A stretch of 6,457 nt of DNA from Selenomonadaceae bacterium (GTDB lineage Bacteria; Bacillota; Negativicutes; Selenomonadales; Selenomonadaceae), in contig JAEEGN010000311.1 in the NCBI GenBank assembly GCA_016280345.1, positions 1-6,457 on the forward strand, given 5' to 3'. A model generated the notes under the pieces. It did not search any database and was not told the DNA's origin. It saw only the letters and a list, made by a program, of their open reading frames with translations. Positions 1-6,229 of this stretch are shown piece by piece. The translations under genes and the position numbers were made by a program. The stretch's first letter is position 1; every line of letters starts with the position of its first letter.

Positions 1-1
1 A

Positions 2-91
2 AAGGCCGTCCTCGACCGCGTCCCGAAGGGCACGGAGGCGGCCAACGAAAAGGCGCTGGAAGCCGGCTACACGCTGGCCGCCAACGCGTAA
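2..91 (+). CDS. 2-oxoacid:acceptor oxidoreductase gamma subunit, C-terminal end (partial)
   Basis: This is the last 29 codons of a rightward gene that enters from the left edge, ending in TAA at 89-91. The visible peptide reads KAVLDRVPKGTEAAN followed by EKALEAGYTLAANA. The pattern of a 'R-V-P-x-G-T' stretch, then 'N-x-K-A-L-x-A-G-Y', is what I associate with the C-terminus of the gamma subunit of ferredoxin-dependent 2-oxoacid oxidoreductases (KorC/PorG/VorC type). Those cytoplasmic enzymes convert a 2-oxoacid plus CoA to acyl-CoA, CO2 and reduced ferredoxin. Codon use is strongly GC-ending, like the rest of the left part of the window. The substrate cannot be told from this tail, and no catalytic or cofactor residue is visible. 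The gene converges on ilvC, with a bidirectional terminator between them. Confidence 0.6.
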   Translation, partial: KAVLDRVPKGTEAANEKALEAGYTLAANA

Positions 92-170
92 CGAAAGCGC
101 CCGCCCCATCATACACGCTTGCCCCGGCCCCGCTTGAGGCAGGGGCTTTACTTTGTGCCGCCAAAAAGTA

Positions 171-206
171 ACGGCCTGTCTCCTTCCGCGGAGACAGGCC
201 GTTTTT
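171..206. terminator. Bidirectional rho-independent terminator between the oxidoreductase gene and ilvC
   Basis: A perfect 13-bp stem (171-183 with 190-202) encloses a 6-nt loop. On the plus strand it is followed by a run of T (202-206). On the minus strand the stem is followed by TTACTTTTTGG, also U-rich. It sits 26 nt beyond the ilvC stop and about 80 nt beyond the stop of the rightward gene, so it can end both converging transcripts. A weaker GCCCC/GGGGC pairing lies at 127-146 just upstream. Confidence 0.9.
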
Positions 207-231
207 GTATGCGTTCAGACGGGGAAAAGTA

Positions 232-1225
<994 letters not shown>

Positions 1226-1245
<20 letters not shown>

Positions 1246-1756
1246 AATACTCTCGCTCCTCACAATGTTCGTTGATCGTGTGCTCGCCGCGCTCCAGGCC
1301 GATGAGGCCCGTCCGGATGACCTCCAGGATGCCGTAGGGCGACAGGAGTTGCATGAAAGCCGTCACCTTGGCGTCCTCGCCGGTGATCTCGAAAATCAGC
1401 GTCGTCGGCTGCACGTCGATGACGTGGGCCCGGAAGAGCTCCGCCATCTTCAGCACGTCCAGCCGGTTCGTGTCGCTGGCTTTGACCTTGATCATCGTCA
1501 TGCCGCGGAAGACCGACGCCCCGGCGTCCAGGCGCTGTACCGCGACAACATCCGGCAGCTTCTCCAGCTGCTTGATCATCTGGTCCACGAGGTTCTCGTC
1601 CCCCTGCACGACCACGGTGATCCGGGAAAACTCCGGCGACTCCGTCACGCCGACCGAAAGGCTGTCGATGTTGAACTCGCGCCGGGAAAACATGCTCGCG
1701 ACCCGGACCAGCACGCCCGGCTGGTTCCGGACAAAAACGGACAAGACATTCCGCAT
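1226..1756 (-). CDS. ilvN: Acetolactate synthase small (regulatory) subunit
   Basis: This is the regulatory subunit of acetohydroxyacid synthase, which joins pyruvate with pyruvate or 2-ketobutyrate at the start of branched-chain amino acid synthesis. It raises activity of the IlvB catalytic subunit and confers valine feedback. The N-terminal ACT domain covers about residues 3-78, with NQPGVL at 11-16 and FNIDSL at 28-33. N11, G14 and N29 match the valine-contact positions known for E. coli IlvH, so feedback control is probably kept. A second ACT-like domain covers about 86-158. The protein has 176 residues, about 13 more than E. coli IlvH; the extra tail (from about residue 158) is encoded across the ilvC ribosome-binding site and start. 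The ATG at 1756 has a perfect AGGAGG (1764-1769) 7 nt upstream. No ilvB lies next to it; the upstream gene is an unrelated phosphatase. Confidence 0.96.
1256..1261 (-). promoter_or_regulatory. ilvC ribosome-binding site inside the ilvN coding region
   Basis: GAGGAG on the minus strand lies 10 nt before the ilvC ATG and within the last codons of ilvN. Ribosomes finishing ilvN must pass over this site, so the two genes are likely translationally coupled. It also decides the ilvC start over the in-frame GTG at 1263. Confidence 0.8.
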
Positions 1757-1816
1757 CCTGGTCCCTCCTATCCTTTCTTCCGCACAGCGTACGCGTCCGG
1801 GTGTAAACACAGGTCC

Positions 1817-1845
1817 ATTATCGCAGTATTCCCTTCATTTGTCAA
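1817..1845 (-). promoter_or_regulatory. Sigma-A-type promoter of the ilvN-ilvC operon
   Basis: On the minus strand a perfect TTGACA (1840-1845) is followed after exactly 17 nt by GATAAT (1817-1822). Transcription would start near 1810, giving a leader of about 54 nt before the ilvN ATG. That leader is too short for a T-box and shows no attenuator hairpin. It holds a GTGT-TT-ACAC inverted repeat (1801-1810) at the expected start point, a possible operator. Confidence 0.82.
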
Positions 1846-1890
1846 CCGTCGCCCCCAAGAAAATCTGCTTCGGACGGGGAAAGAGCGGCT

Positions 1891-4074
1891 TCAGGGCGTC
1901 CCCCGGTAGCGCAGCGCCAGCAGCGTGATGTCGTCGGACTGCTCCGCCGACCCGACGTAATCCCGAAGATCGCGCCGCACCGCCGCCAGGAGGTCTGCCA
2001 TCGGGCCGGCGCTGTCCAGGCGGTCCAGCGCCGCCACGAGGCGCTGCTCCGAGTAGAGGTTGCCCGCCTCGTCCGCCGCCTCGGTGACGCCGTCGGTATA
2101 GAGGCACAGGATTTCCCCGGGGGCGAGCGTCAGCTGATGGACCGTATAGACGGCGCTTTCCTTCACGCCGAGCACGTTGGTCTTCTCCTCCATCGCCAGA
2201 TACGAGAAACGGCCTTCGGCGTTGCCGAGAAGCGGCGGATTGTGCCCGGCGTTCACATAGGTAAAGGCGCCGGTCCCGACGTCCAGGACGCCGAAGAACA
2301 CCGTCACGAACATCATCTCGTCGTTGTTCTCACAGAGCTGCCGGTTGGCCTGCGCCAGGATCGCGCCGAAATCCGTCCCCGCCCCCTGCTCCCGGGCTGC
2401 GGCCAGCACCGAGTTCTTGAGGGCGGTTTTGGCGACGACCATGAACAGCGCCGCCGGAACGCCCTTGCCGGACACGTCGGCGATGGTCAGGACGAGGTGG
2501 CGGTCATCGATCATATAGAAATCGTAGAAATCGCCGCCAACCTCCTTCGCCGGGTCCATCAGGGCGGCGAGCTCATAAGCCTGGCTACGGGAAAACCGCG
2601 GCGAGACGCTGGGGAGCATCCCCGCCTGGATATTCCGCGCCACACTGAGCTCGGTGGCGATGCGCTCCCGTTCCGCCGTCACCCGTGACAGGCTTTCCAT
2701 GGACTTCTTGAGCTCGTCGGTCATGTAGTTCACGCAGCCGGCAAGGTGCTCGATCTCGTCGCCGGTCCGGATGTCGAGCTGCCGGTCGAGATTGCCGCGG
2801 GCGATGTCCTTCACGCCCTCTTCCAGCGCCAGGATAGGGCGCACGAAGTGGCCCGATACCCGGACGCTGAGGGCGGCCAGGATAGCGGCCAGCAGGAGCA
2901 GGAAGCCGACGCCCCAGGGAATCATCTGGCGGAACAGCGCCCGGAGCTGCCCGGTAAAGGAAACCATCTGGCCGAGGACGTTGTCCCGGGCCTGCTGTCC
3001 CGGGTAAACCACCGCTTCTTTCCCGGTCAGCATCCCGAAACTCCAGCCCAGGGAGCCGATGGGCGTGTAGGCGAGATAATACTCCTCGCCGTCCACCGTC
3101 ACCGGCTGCACGTCGGACTTCCCCGCCAGCATGGAGGCGGCCTCGAAAGCCAGGCTCTTCTCCTCGCACTGGCGAATATCCCGGGGCTCGGAGGATACGG
3201 CCAGGACGCCCGACTCCCGCGTCGAGAACAGGATGCGTCCCGAGGGGCCGAGGACGAAACTGGCCCCTCCCCCTTCCTCCGCCGCGATGGAAACCGCCTC
3301 GCGGGAAATCTCCTCGGGGTTCACGTCAATCCCCGCGACACCGGCGAAACCGCTGCTGTCATAGTAGGGCGCGACGCAGGTAATGCAGAGCTGGCCGTTG
3401 GAGTCCCGGTAAATGTCGGTGAAGACCGGCTTCCCGCTTTGCGCGCCGAGCTTGTACCAGCCCATTTCCCGAGGGTCGTAGCGTTCAAGGAATTTCTGGC
3501 TGAACTGCTTGGGCCCGCCGTCCGCCGTGACATCCATGGCGACCAGATAGCCGTGACGGGAGCCGACGAATGCCGCGGAGTAAGTTCGCCTGAGCGAATA
3601 CAGGGCACTGGCCAGATGCGAGGCCCGCCCCATCTCCTGCTGCACGGCGTCATCCTCGCTGCCGGAAAGCGCCGCGCTGAGATGAAGATACGGCTCGCCC
3701 GAAGCTATGGCCGTGTGGCGCGGAGCCGGCAGGGTAAGCGGTGGATAGTCCTCCGGCGAGCGCAGGAGTTCCGTCATCATGTCCGTGAGGAGCTGCACGT
3801 CGTCCGCGGTAACCTCCAGCTCGCGTTCAATCCGCTTGGCCCGTGCCTGGGCGATGGCCGAGATCAGCTTCTCCGCCTGCTTCTCCGCAAACTGTTCCGT
3901 GAACCGGGCCGCGTTCTCGCCCATGCCCCGGCCGCTCTCGATTGCCTTGTCCTCGGTGACGGACATGCCGGCGAAGAAAAGCAGACTTACCGTCAGGAGC
4001 GTCAGCAGACTGCCCGACAGCACCAGCAGCAGCACCCGGTGACGGATATCCATGGTAAACGGCTTCATCTTCAA
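1891..4074 (-). CDS. Membrane-anchored PP2C/SpoIIE-family serine phosphatase with Cache-like sensor and HAMP domain
   Basis: This 727-residue protein resembles an RsbU-type signalling phosphatase. A first membrane helix is at about 13-36. An extracytoplasmic sensor (about 37-383) contains the dCache-like stretch REMGWYKLGAQSGKPVFTD (202-220), then YRDSNG, and GIDV with D250. A second membrane helix is at about 385-405, followed by HAMP (about 406-460, P413, DEIEHL at 439-444), a coiled linker (455-485) and a PPM-type phosphatase domain. Metal-binding motifs are GGDFYDFY (513-520), ADVSGKG (532-538), NAGHNPP (608-614), LYTDGVTEA (659-667) and SDDITLL (713-719). Such enzymes normally dephosphorylate an anti-sigma-factor antagonist in response to a ligand or stress; no such partner is adjacent. 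The start is TTG at 4074, with AGGAG (4083-4087) 8 nt upstream; the ATG at 4068 would have a 14-nt gap. The gene follows the HD gene by 64 nt, without a clear terminator, and may be co-transcribed with it. Confidence 0.92.
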   Translation of the reverse strand: MKMKPFTMDIRHRVLLLVLSGSLLTLLTVSLLFFAGMSVTEDKAIESGRGMGENAARFTEQFAEKQAEKLISAIAQARAKRIERELEVTADDVQLLTDMMTELLRSPEDYPPLTLPAPRHTAIASGEPYLHLSAALSGSEDDAVQQEMGRASHLASALYSLRRTYSAAFVGSRHGYLVAMDVTADGGPKQFSQKFLERYDPREMGWYKLGAQSGKPVFTDIYRDSNGQLCITCVAPYYDSSGFAGVAGIDVNPEEISREAVSIAAEEGGGASFVLGPSGRILFSTRESGVLAVSSEPRDIRQCEEKSLAFEAASMLAGKSDVQPVTVDGEEYYLAYTPIGSLGWSFGMLTGKEAVVYPGQQARDNVLGQMVSFTGQLRALFRQMIPWGVGFLLLLAAILAALSVRVSGHFVRPILALEEGVKDIARGNLDRQLDIRTGDEIEHLAGCVNYMTDELKKSMESLSRVTAERERIATELSVARNIQAGMLPSVSPRFSRSQAYELAALMDPAKEVGGDFYDFYMIDDRHLVLTIADVSGKGVPAALFMVVAKTALKNSVLAAAREQGAGTDFGAILAQANRQLCENNDEMMFVTVFFGVLDVGTGAFTYVNAGHNPPLLGNAEGRFSYLAMEEKTNVLGVKESAVYTVHQLTLAPGEILCLYTDGVTEAADEAGNLYSEQRLVAALDRLDSAGPMADLLAAVRRDLRDYVGSAEQSDDITLLALRYRGTP

Positions 4075-4138
4075 GGCAGTATCTCCTTTCCCCCACCGTC
4101 ATCGTCCGGCCATTGCGGCGGCCTGCTGACGGAATGCA

Positions 4139-4816
4139 TCATCCGCGGCCGGCGGAGGGTTCTCCGTCATCCGCTTTCCCGGCGCTTTCCCCTTCGGGCA
4201 CCGACTCGTCGTCCTCGTACACGACCTCCTGGTCGAAACCCGGCAGGATATCCTCCAGGAAATACCGCACCGCCGCCAGATCGATCCGCCGGAGCCGCCG
4301 TTCCCAGTAGCGGTACTTCCCCTGAAACGGGTTCGTGTTCCCCAGCTTTATCTCCTGCGCGCATTCCAGCATGGCATCGATCATGTCCGCCGCCGCCAGG
4401 ATGCGCCCCTCCAGCGTATCGTCCTTGTCCTCGTCAAGGATCTCCGCGATGCGCCGCCGGTACTCGTCGTCCCTGATCTCCGACAGGATATACTCATGCA
4501 CCAGCTCATTCTCGATCATGGCCAGCGCCCGGTTCACTTCTTCCTTCCGGTGCTTCGTGTGGTGCGGGATATCCCCGGTCACGCTCTCCTTGATATCATG
4601 GTTCAGCGCCTTGCGGTAAAGCCGCTTCCAGTCGATCTCGGCCCCGTTGCGCTCCTCGATGAGCCCGATGAGCTGCGCGATCTGCGCCACGAAAAACGAA
4701 TGCTCGGCCACCGACGCCTTCTTGTAGAGGAACTCCACGTTCCAGCGCGTGATGTTCGCCAGCTTCCGCGCGTAGGAGAGAAAATTCGCCAGCCCCTCCG
4801 TCGCCGCCTGCTCCAT
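4139..4816 (-). CDS. YfbR-like HD-domain 5'-deoxynucleotidase
   Basis: This is a 225-residue cytoplasmic HD-superfamily metal phosphohydrolase. The pattern matches the YfbR family, which removes phosphate from deoxynucleoside 5'-monophosphates. R24-W25 is the pair that in E. coli YfbR (R18-W19) contacts phosphate and selects deoxyribose. H39 in SVAEHS, H73-D74 with E77 in NHDIKESVTGDIP, and D144 in AAADMIDA supply the metal site. The exact substrate is inferred. The last 27 residues (199-225) are a Glu/Asp/Gly-rich tail beyond the HD core. I chose ATG 4816, with AAGGGG as a plausible ribosome-binding site 8 nt before it. The frame is open upstream to a TTG at 4960, but that start lies upstream of the likely promoter (4882-4910) and within the tRNA promoter. 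The phosphatase gene follows 64 nt downstream. Confidence 0.87.
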   Translation of the reverse strand: MEQAATEGLANFLSYARKLANITRWNVEFLYKKASVAEHSFFVAQIAQLIGLIEERNGAEIDWKRLYRKALNHDIKESVTGDIPHHTKHRKEEVNRALAMIENELVHEYILSEIRDDEYRRRIAEILDEDKDDTLEGRILAAADMIDAMLECAQEIKLGNTNPFQGKYRYWERRLRRIDLAAVRYFLEDILPGFDQEVVYEDDESVPEGESAGKADDGEPSAGRG

Positions 4817-4881
4817 ATCAACCGCCCCTTCTCCGGGCGTGAACCCGACAGCGCCGCCGACAGATTCTCCGCCCTCATAAA

Positions 4882-4910
4882 ATCCTATCGCGTTTTCCCG
4901 CAAAAGTAAA
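4882..4910 (-). promoter_or_regulatory. Probable promoter of the HD-domain gene
   Basis: On the minus strand TTTACT (4905-4910) and TAGGAT (4882-4887) are separated by 17 nt, each matching four of six consensus bases. Transcription would start near 4875, about 60 nt before the chosen ATG. This supports 4816 over the longer reading frame. Confidence 0.5.
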
Positions 4911-4937
4911 GGCGGATTCCCAAAAAATCCCTCCGCC
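4911..4937. repeat. Inverted repeat between divergent tRNA and HD promoters
   Basis: GGCGGA (4911-4916) and TCCGCC (4932-4937) form a perfect 6-bp inverted repeat with a 15-nt A-rich centre. It touches the -35 of the HD promoter on one side and lies 6 nt from the tRNA -35 on the other. It could be an operator or the remains of an old terminator. Confidence 0.35.
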
Positions 4938-4942
4938 AAAGG

Positions 4943-4971
4943 TTGACAAACCAACCGCAATCTGCTACACT
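4943..4971 (+). promoter_or_regulatory. Promoter of the tRNA-Thr gene
   Basis: Perfect TTGACA (4943-4948), 17-nt spacer, TACACT (4966-4971). The tRNA begins 21 nt after the -10, so the primary transcript would have a short 5' leader of about 13-15 nt. Confidence 0.85.
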
Positions 4972-4992
4972 AGGCAAGTGTTTAGTGGATTC

Positions 4993-5068
4993 GCTAGCTT
5001 AGCTCAGTTGGTAGAGCAGCTCATTCGTAATGAGCAGGTCGTAGGTTCAAGTCCTATAGCTAGCTCCA
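4993..5068 (+). tRNA. tRNA-Thr (anticodon CGU)
   Basis: This is a complete 76-nt cloverleaf with encoded CCA. The acceptor stem GCTAGCT (4993-4999) pairs perfectly with AGCTAGC (5058-5064), followed by discriminator T and CCA (5066-5068). The D stem GCTC/GAGC is at 5002-5005 and 5014-5017. The anticodon stem GCTCA/TGAGC (5019-5023, 5031-5035) encloses loop TTCGTAA, giving anticodon CGT (5026-5028), which reads ACG (Thr). The T arm is GTAGG-TTCAAGT-CCTAT with one G-U pair. It is a single gene with its own promoter and terminator, not part of a tRNA cluster in this window. Confidence 0.97.
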
Positions 5069-5077
5069 TAGCAAACA

Positions 5078-5108
5078 AAGCCCCCGGTTTCCGGGGGCTT
5101 TTTCTTTT
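5078..5108 (+). terminator. Rho-independent terminator of the tRNA-Thr gene
   Basis: A 10-bp perfect stem AAGCCCCCGG (5078-5087) and CCGGGGGCTT (5091-5100) with a 3-nt loop is followed by a T-rich tail to 5108. It begins 10 nt after the tRNA CCA. Confidence 0.93.
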
Positions 5109-5116
5109 ACACGCCG

Positions 5117-5145
5117 AAGAGCCCCGCAGTTGCGGGGCTCTTTTT
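5117..5145. terminator. Second strong hairpin terminator
   Basis: AAGAGCCCCGCA (5117-5128) pairs with TGCGGGGCTCTT (5131-5142), followed by T to 5145 on the plus strand. It lies 9 nt after the first terminator. On the minus strand it stands 18 nt beyond the stop codon of the gene remnant at 5164-5268, so it was probably that gene's own terminator, although its minus-strand U tail is short. Confidence 0.8.
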
Positions 5146-5163
5146 GCAGGAAAGTCGCCGCGT

Positions 5164-5268
5164 TCATTCCTCCTGCACCAGGGACGCGGCGGTGTGGGAG
5201 ACTTCTTCGCACTGGGCGGAAACCTTCCGCTTGCCGTCGGATTTCCCGGTGTTGAAGTTTGAGTACAT
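5164..5268 (-). pseudogene. 3' end of an unrecognised host-like gene
   Basis: In a frame different from the overlying BrxA-like one, the minus strand reads NFNTGKSDGKRKVSAQC, EEVSHTAASLVQEE and a TGA at 5164-5166. From 5259 down to the stop, 26 of 31 codons end in G or C, as in the host genes to the left and unlike the DNA to the right. The frame is closed 12 nt upstream of the in-frame ATG at 5268 by a TAA at 5281-5283. A hairpin terminator follows 18 nt after the stop. I read this as the C-terminal end of a genuine gene whose 5' part was replaced by the accessory region. I do not recognise the family. The alternatives are a very short real gene of 34 codons (no good ribosome-binding site seen), or a diverged C-terminus of the BrxA-like gene after a frameshift. 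Confidence 0.5.
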
Positions 5269-5656
5269 ATTACACGATTTTTAGGCTTGTACAGCATGGA
5301 CTCTCCGGCAATCAATTTCTCTTTGTAGACTTCGTCCATGAACGTATAGAAGGACCGATCCTCCAACATGACCGTCACAATGCAAAGGATTTTCTGCATC
5401 TCGATTGATTCGGAAAGGAAGAACGCAAAGAACTCCGAATCCACTTTGACAAGCCGCCGTTTCACAAGGCTTAAAATCTCTTTGGCTCTGCTGGGGGACA
5501 CCGCGCTGAACAGATTCTCCTCAACGCTCATCTTTTGAAGATCGTCGAAGGTTTTCCCTGCGCCAAATGCACAATCGCCGCTTTCATTTCCTGGAATCGC
5601 AGGGTATCTTTTGTCCGGCAACGGAACGGCGCGTCCAGTACATCAAATCTTATCAT
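5269..5656 (-). pseudogene. brxA: BrxA-like (DUF1819) gene, frameshifted and 3'-truncated
   Basis: BrxA is a small DNA-binding protein of BREX phage-defence systems. The gene starts at ATG 5656, sharing ATGA with the stop of the regulator before it. The first frame reads MIRFDVLDAPFRCRTKDTL then RFQEMKAAIVHLAQGK and soon stops. The next frame carries on the family pattern with TFDDLQKMSVEENLF, SPSRAKEI, VKRRL, then SFYTFMDEVYKEKL. The two join at GGGAAAACC (5550-5558), where one extra A would restore a single frame, so a one-base deletion in an A run is likely. The family-like part ends near GESMLYKPK (about 5283), where high-GC DNA begins. The rest of a typical DUF1819 protein, around half, is missing. 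No brxB, brxC, pglX or pglZ follows. Family assignment rests on pattern recall, without a profile search. Confidence 0.68.
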
Positions 5657-5886
5657 CGTTCCGCCACAGCCTCCGCACCCTTTTCTTCCGGGATGATTTC
5701 CAGGATGTCATCCACGGAGCAGTGAAATAAAGCGCAAATCTTTCCAATGCTCTCCATGGAAAGGGGCTCTTCCTTGCCCATCTTTGCCACAACATTGGAA
5801 CTGACCTGCGCTTTCGTAATCAAATCGGTCTTTTTCATTTTCTTGTCGATCGATAGCTTCCAAAGCCTGTCGTAACTAACTTTCAT
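5653..5886 (-). CDS. Small XRE/Cro-C1-type helix-turn-helix regulator
   Basis: This 77-residue cytoplasmic DNA-binding protein is mostly one HTH domain. MKVSYDRLWKLSIDKKMKKTDLI starts the fold, the turn and recognition helix are around ITKAQVSSNVVAKMGKEE (residues 23-40), and SMESIGKICALFHCSVDDILEII closes it. This is the compact HTH_26-like form that often sits at the head of restriction-modification or defence operons. The ATG at 5886 has GAGG (5894-5897) 7 nt upstream. Its stop overlaps the BrxA-like start by ATGA, so it was the first gene of that operon and may have controlled it. Perfect palindromes in its own leader (5920-5939) suggest autoregulation. The gene itself is intact. Confidence 0.88.
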   Translation of the reverse strand: MKVSYDRLWKLSIDKKMKKTDLITKAQVSSNVVAKMGKEEPLSMESIGKICALFHCSVDDILEIIPEEKGAEAVAER

Positions 5887-5897
5887 ACCCGTACCTC

Positions 5898-5955
5898 ATG
5901 CTTTCCAAGCGCTCAATGAATCGCGGCGCGATAGCTATCCATATACGGAAAGCAT
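5898..5955. promoter_or_regulatory. Palindromic operator candidates in the XRE gene leader
   Basis: Three symmetric elements are nested. A perfect 9-bp inverted repeat ATGCTTTCC (5898-5906) and GGAAAGCAT (5947-5955) has one half over the likely -10 box and the other touching the ribosome-binding site. Between them, ATCGCG-G-CGCGAT (5920-5932) and GATAGCTATC (5930-5939) are perfect overlapping palindromes. This is a natural place for the encoded HTH protein to bind; that it does so is inference. Confidence 0.5.
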
Positions 5956-5979
5956 ACCATAAATCGGGCGAAATAACAA
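5951..5979 (-). promoter_or_regulatory. Probable promoter of the XRE-BrxA-like operon
   Basis: On the minus strand TTGTTA (5974-5979) and TATGCT (5951-5956) are 17 nt apart, each matching four of six consensus bases. Transcription would start near 5944, about 58 nt before the ATG, with the palindromes inside the leader. Confidence 0.5.
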
Positions 5980-6038
5980 TATTTATTGGCTCTTCACAAG
6001 ATAATATCACTATATCTTAATATTTTCTCGTTCGTTAT

Positions 6039-6070
6039 CCCAAATCCCCCAAAACGGCCCCAAAACGCCC
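6039..6070 (-). other. Potential G-quadruplex motif
   Basis: On the minus strand four G runs of 3, 4, 5 and 3 are separated by loops of 6, 7 and 4 nt, meeting the usual G3+/N1-7 rule. On the plus strand they are C runs at 6068-6070, 6058-6061, 6046-6050 and 6039-6041. Formation has not been shown. Confidence 0.5.
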
Positions 6071-6120
6071 AAAGCTCTCCAAAGCTCCACAACCCCACAT
6101 AAGCGACTTGCAAATTTATC

Positions 6121-6201
6121 GGGATTATGCAAAAAGATTCCATTTTCATGTTGGGGATTATGCAAAAATATGATATGATAGCAACGGGGATTATGCAAAA
6201 A
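6121..6201 (+). repeat. Three identical 15-bp repeats at exact 33-bp spacing
   Basis: GGGATTATGCAAAAA occurs at 6121-6135, 6154-6168 and 6187-6201. The 15 bases are identical each time, while the two 18-nt spacers differ, so the unit rather than the whole period has been kept. The second and third copies have an extra G in front. The last copy ends 28 nt before the ATPase ATG. The spacing of just over three helical turns would place bound proteins on roughly the same side of the DNA. Iteron-like protein binding or control of the ATPase is the likely role; no described function is known to me. Confidence 0.92.
6151..6179 (+). promoter_or_regulatory. Possible promoter of the AAA ATPase gene
   Basis: TTGGGG (6151-6156), 17 nt, then TATGAT (6174-6179). 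The -10 is good and the -35 weak. The -35 and spacer overlap the second 15-bp repeat, and the expected start (about 6186) falls at the third, so a repeat-binding protein could repress it. Confidence 0.4.
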
Positions 6202-6229
6202 TAGTGACATCGAAAGGAGAAGCAGCCCC

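Larger units (their letters stand above)
5887..6229. other. 343-nt divergent intergenic region rich in regulatory structure
   Basis: No credible gene is seen here. It separates the leftward XRE gene from the rightward ATPase gene. It is AT-rich between 5940 and 6030 and again from 6110 on. It contains the XRE promoter and palindromes, an inverted repeat AAGATA/TATCTT (5998-6003 and 6013-6018), a C-rich block with phased A-tracts and quadruplex potential (6039-6088), and three 33-bp-spaced repeats (6121-6201). Confidence 0.85.

Noticed and set aside
1757..1816. T-box or attenuator leader before ilvN
   Set aside because: The leader is only about 54 nt, with no T-box sequence, terminator hairpin or leader peptide.
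2746..4476. Rightward 576-codon frame opposite the phosphatase and HD genes
   Set aside because: It is Arg/Pro/His-rich antisense shadow spanning two real genes, without domains.
4817..4960. N-terminal extension of the HD protein by 48 residues
   Set aside because: Its TTG start lies in the tRNA promoter and upstream of the likely HD promoter, and the added residues do not resemble the family.
4993..5290. Island integrated at the tRNA-Thr 3' end
   Set aside because: The tRNA and its terminators are intact, and the composition break lies about 190-215 nt beyond. I saw no copy of the tRNA 3' end at the junction. The other island end is outside the window.
5004..5621. One 205-residue leftward protein
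   Set aside because: Only its first half resembles DUF1819. The rest crosses a composition break, two terminators and the antisense of a tRNA. The true start is ATG 5656 in another frame.
6121..6201. CRISPR array
   Set aside because: The repeats are 15 bp and spacers 18 bp, both too short. There are only three units and no cas gene is visible.
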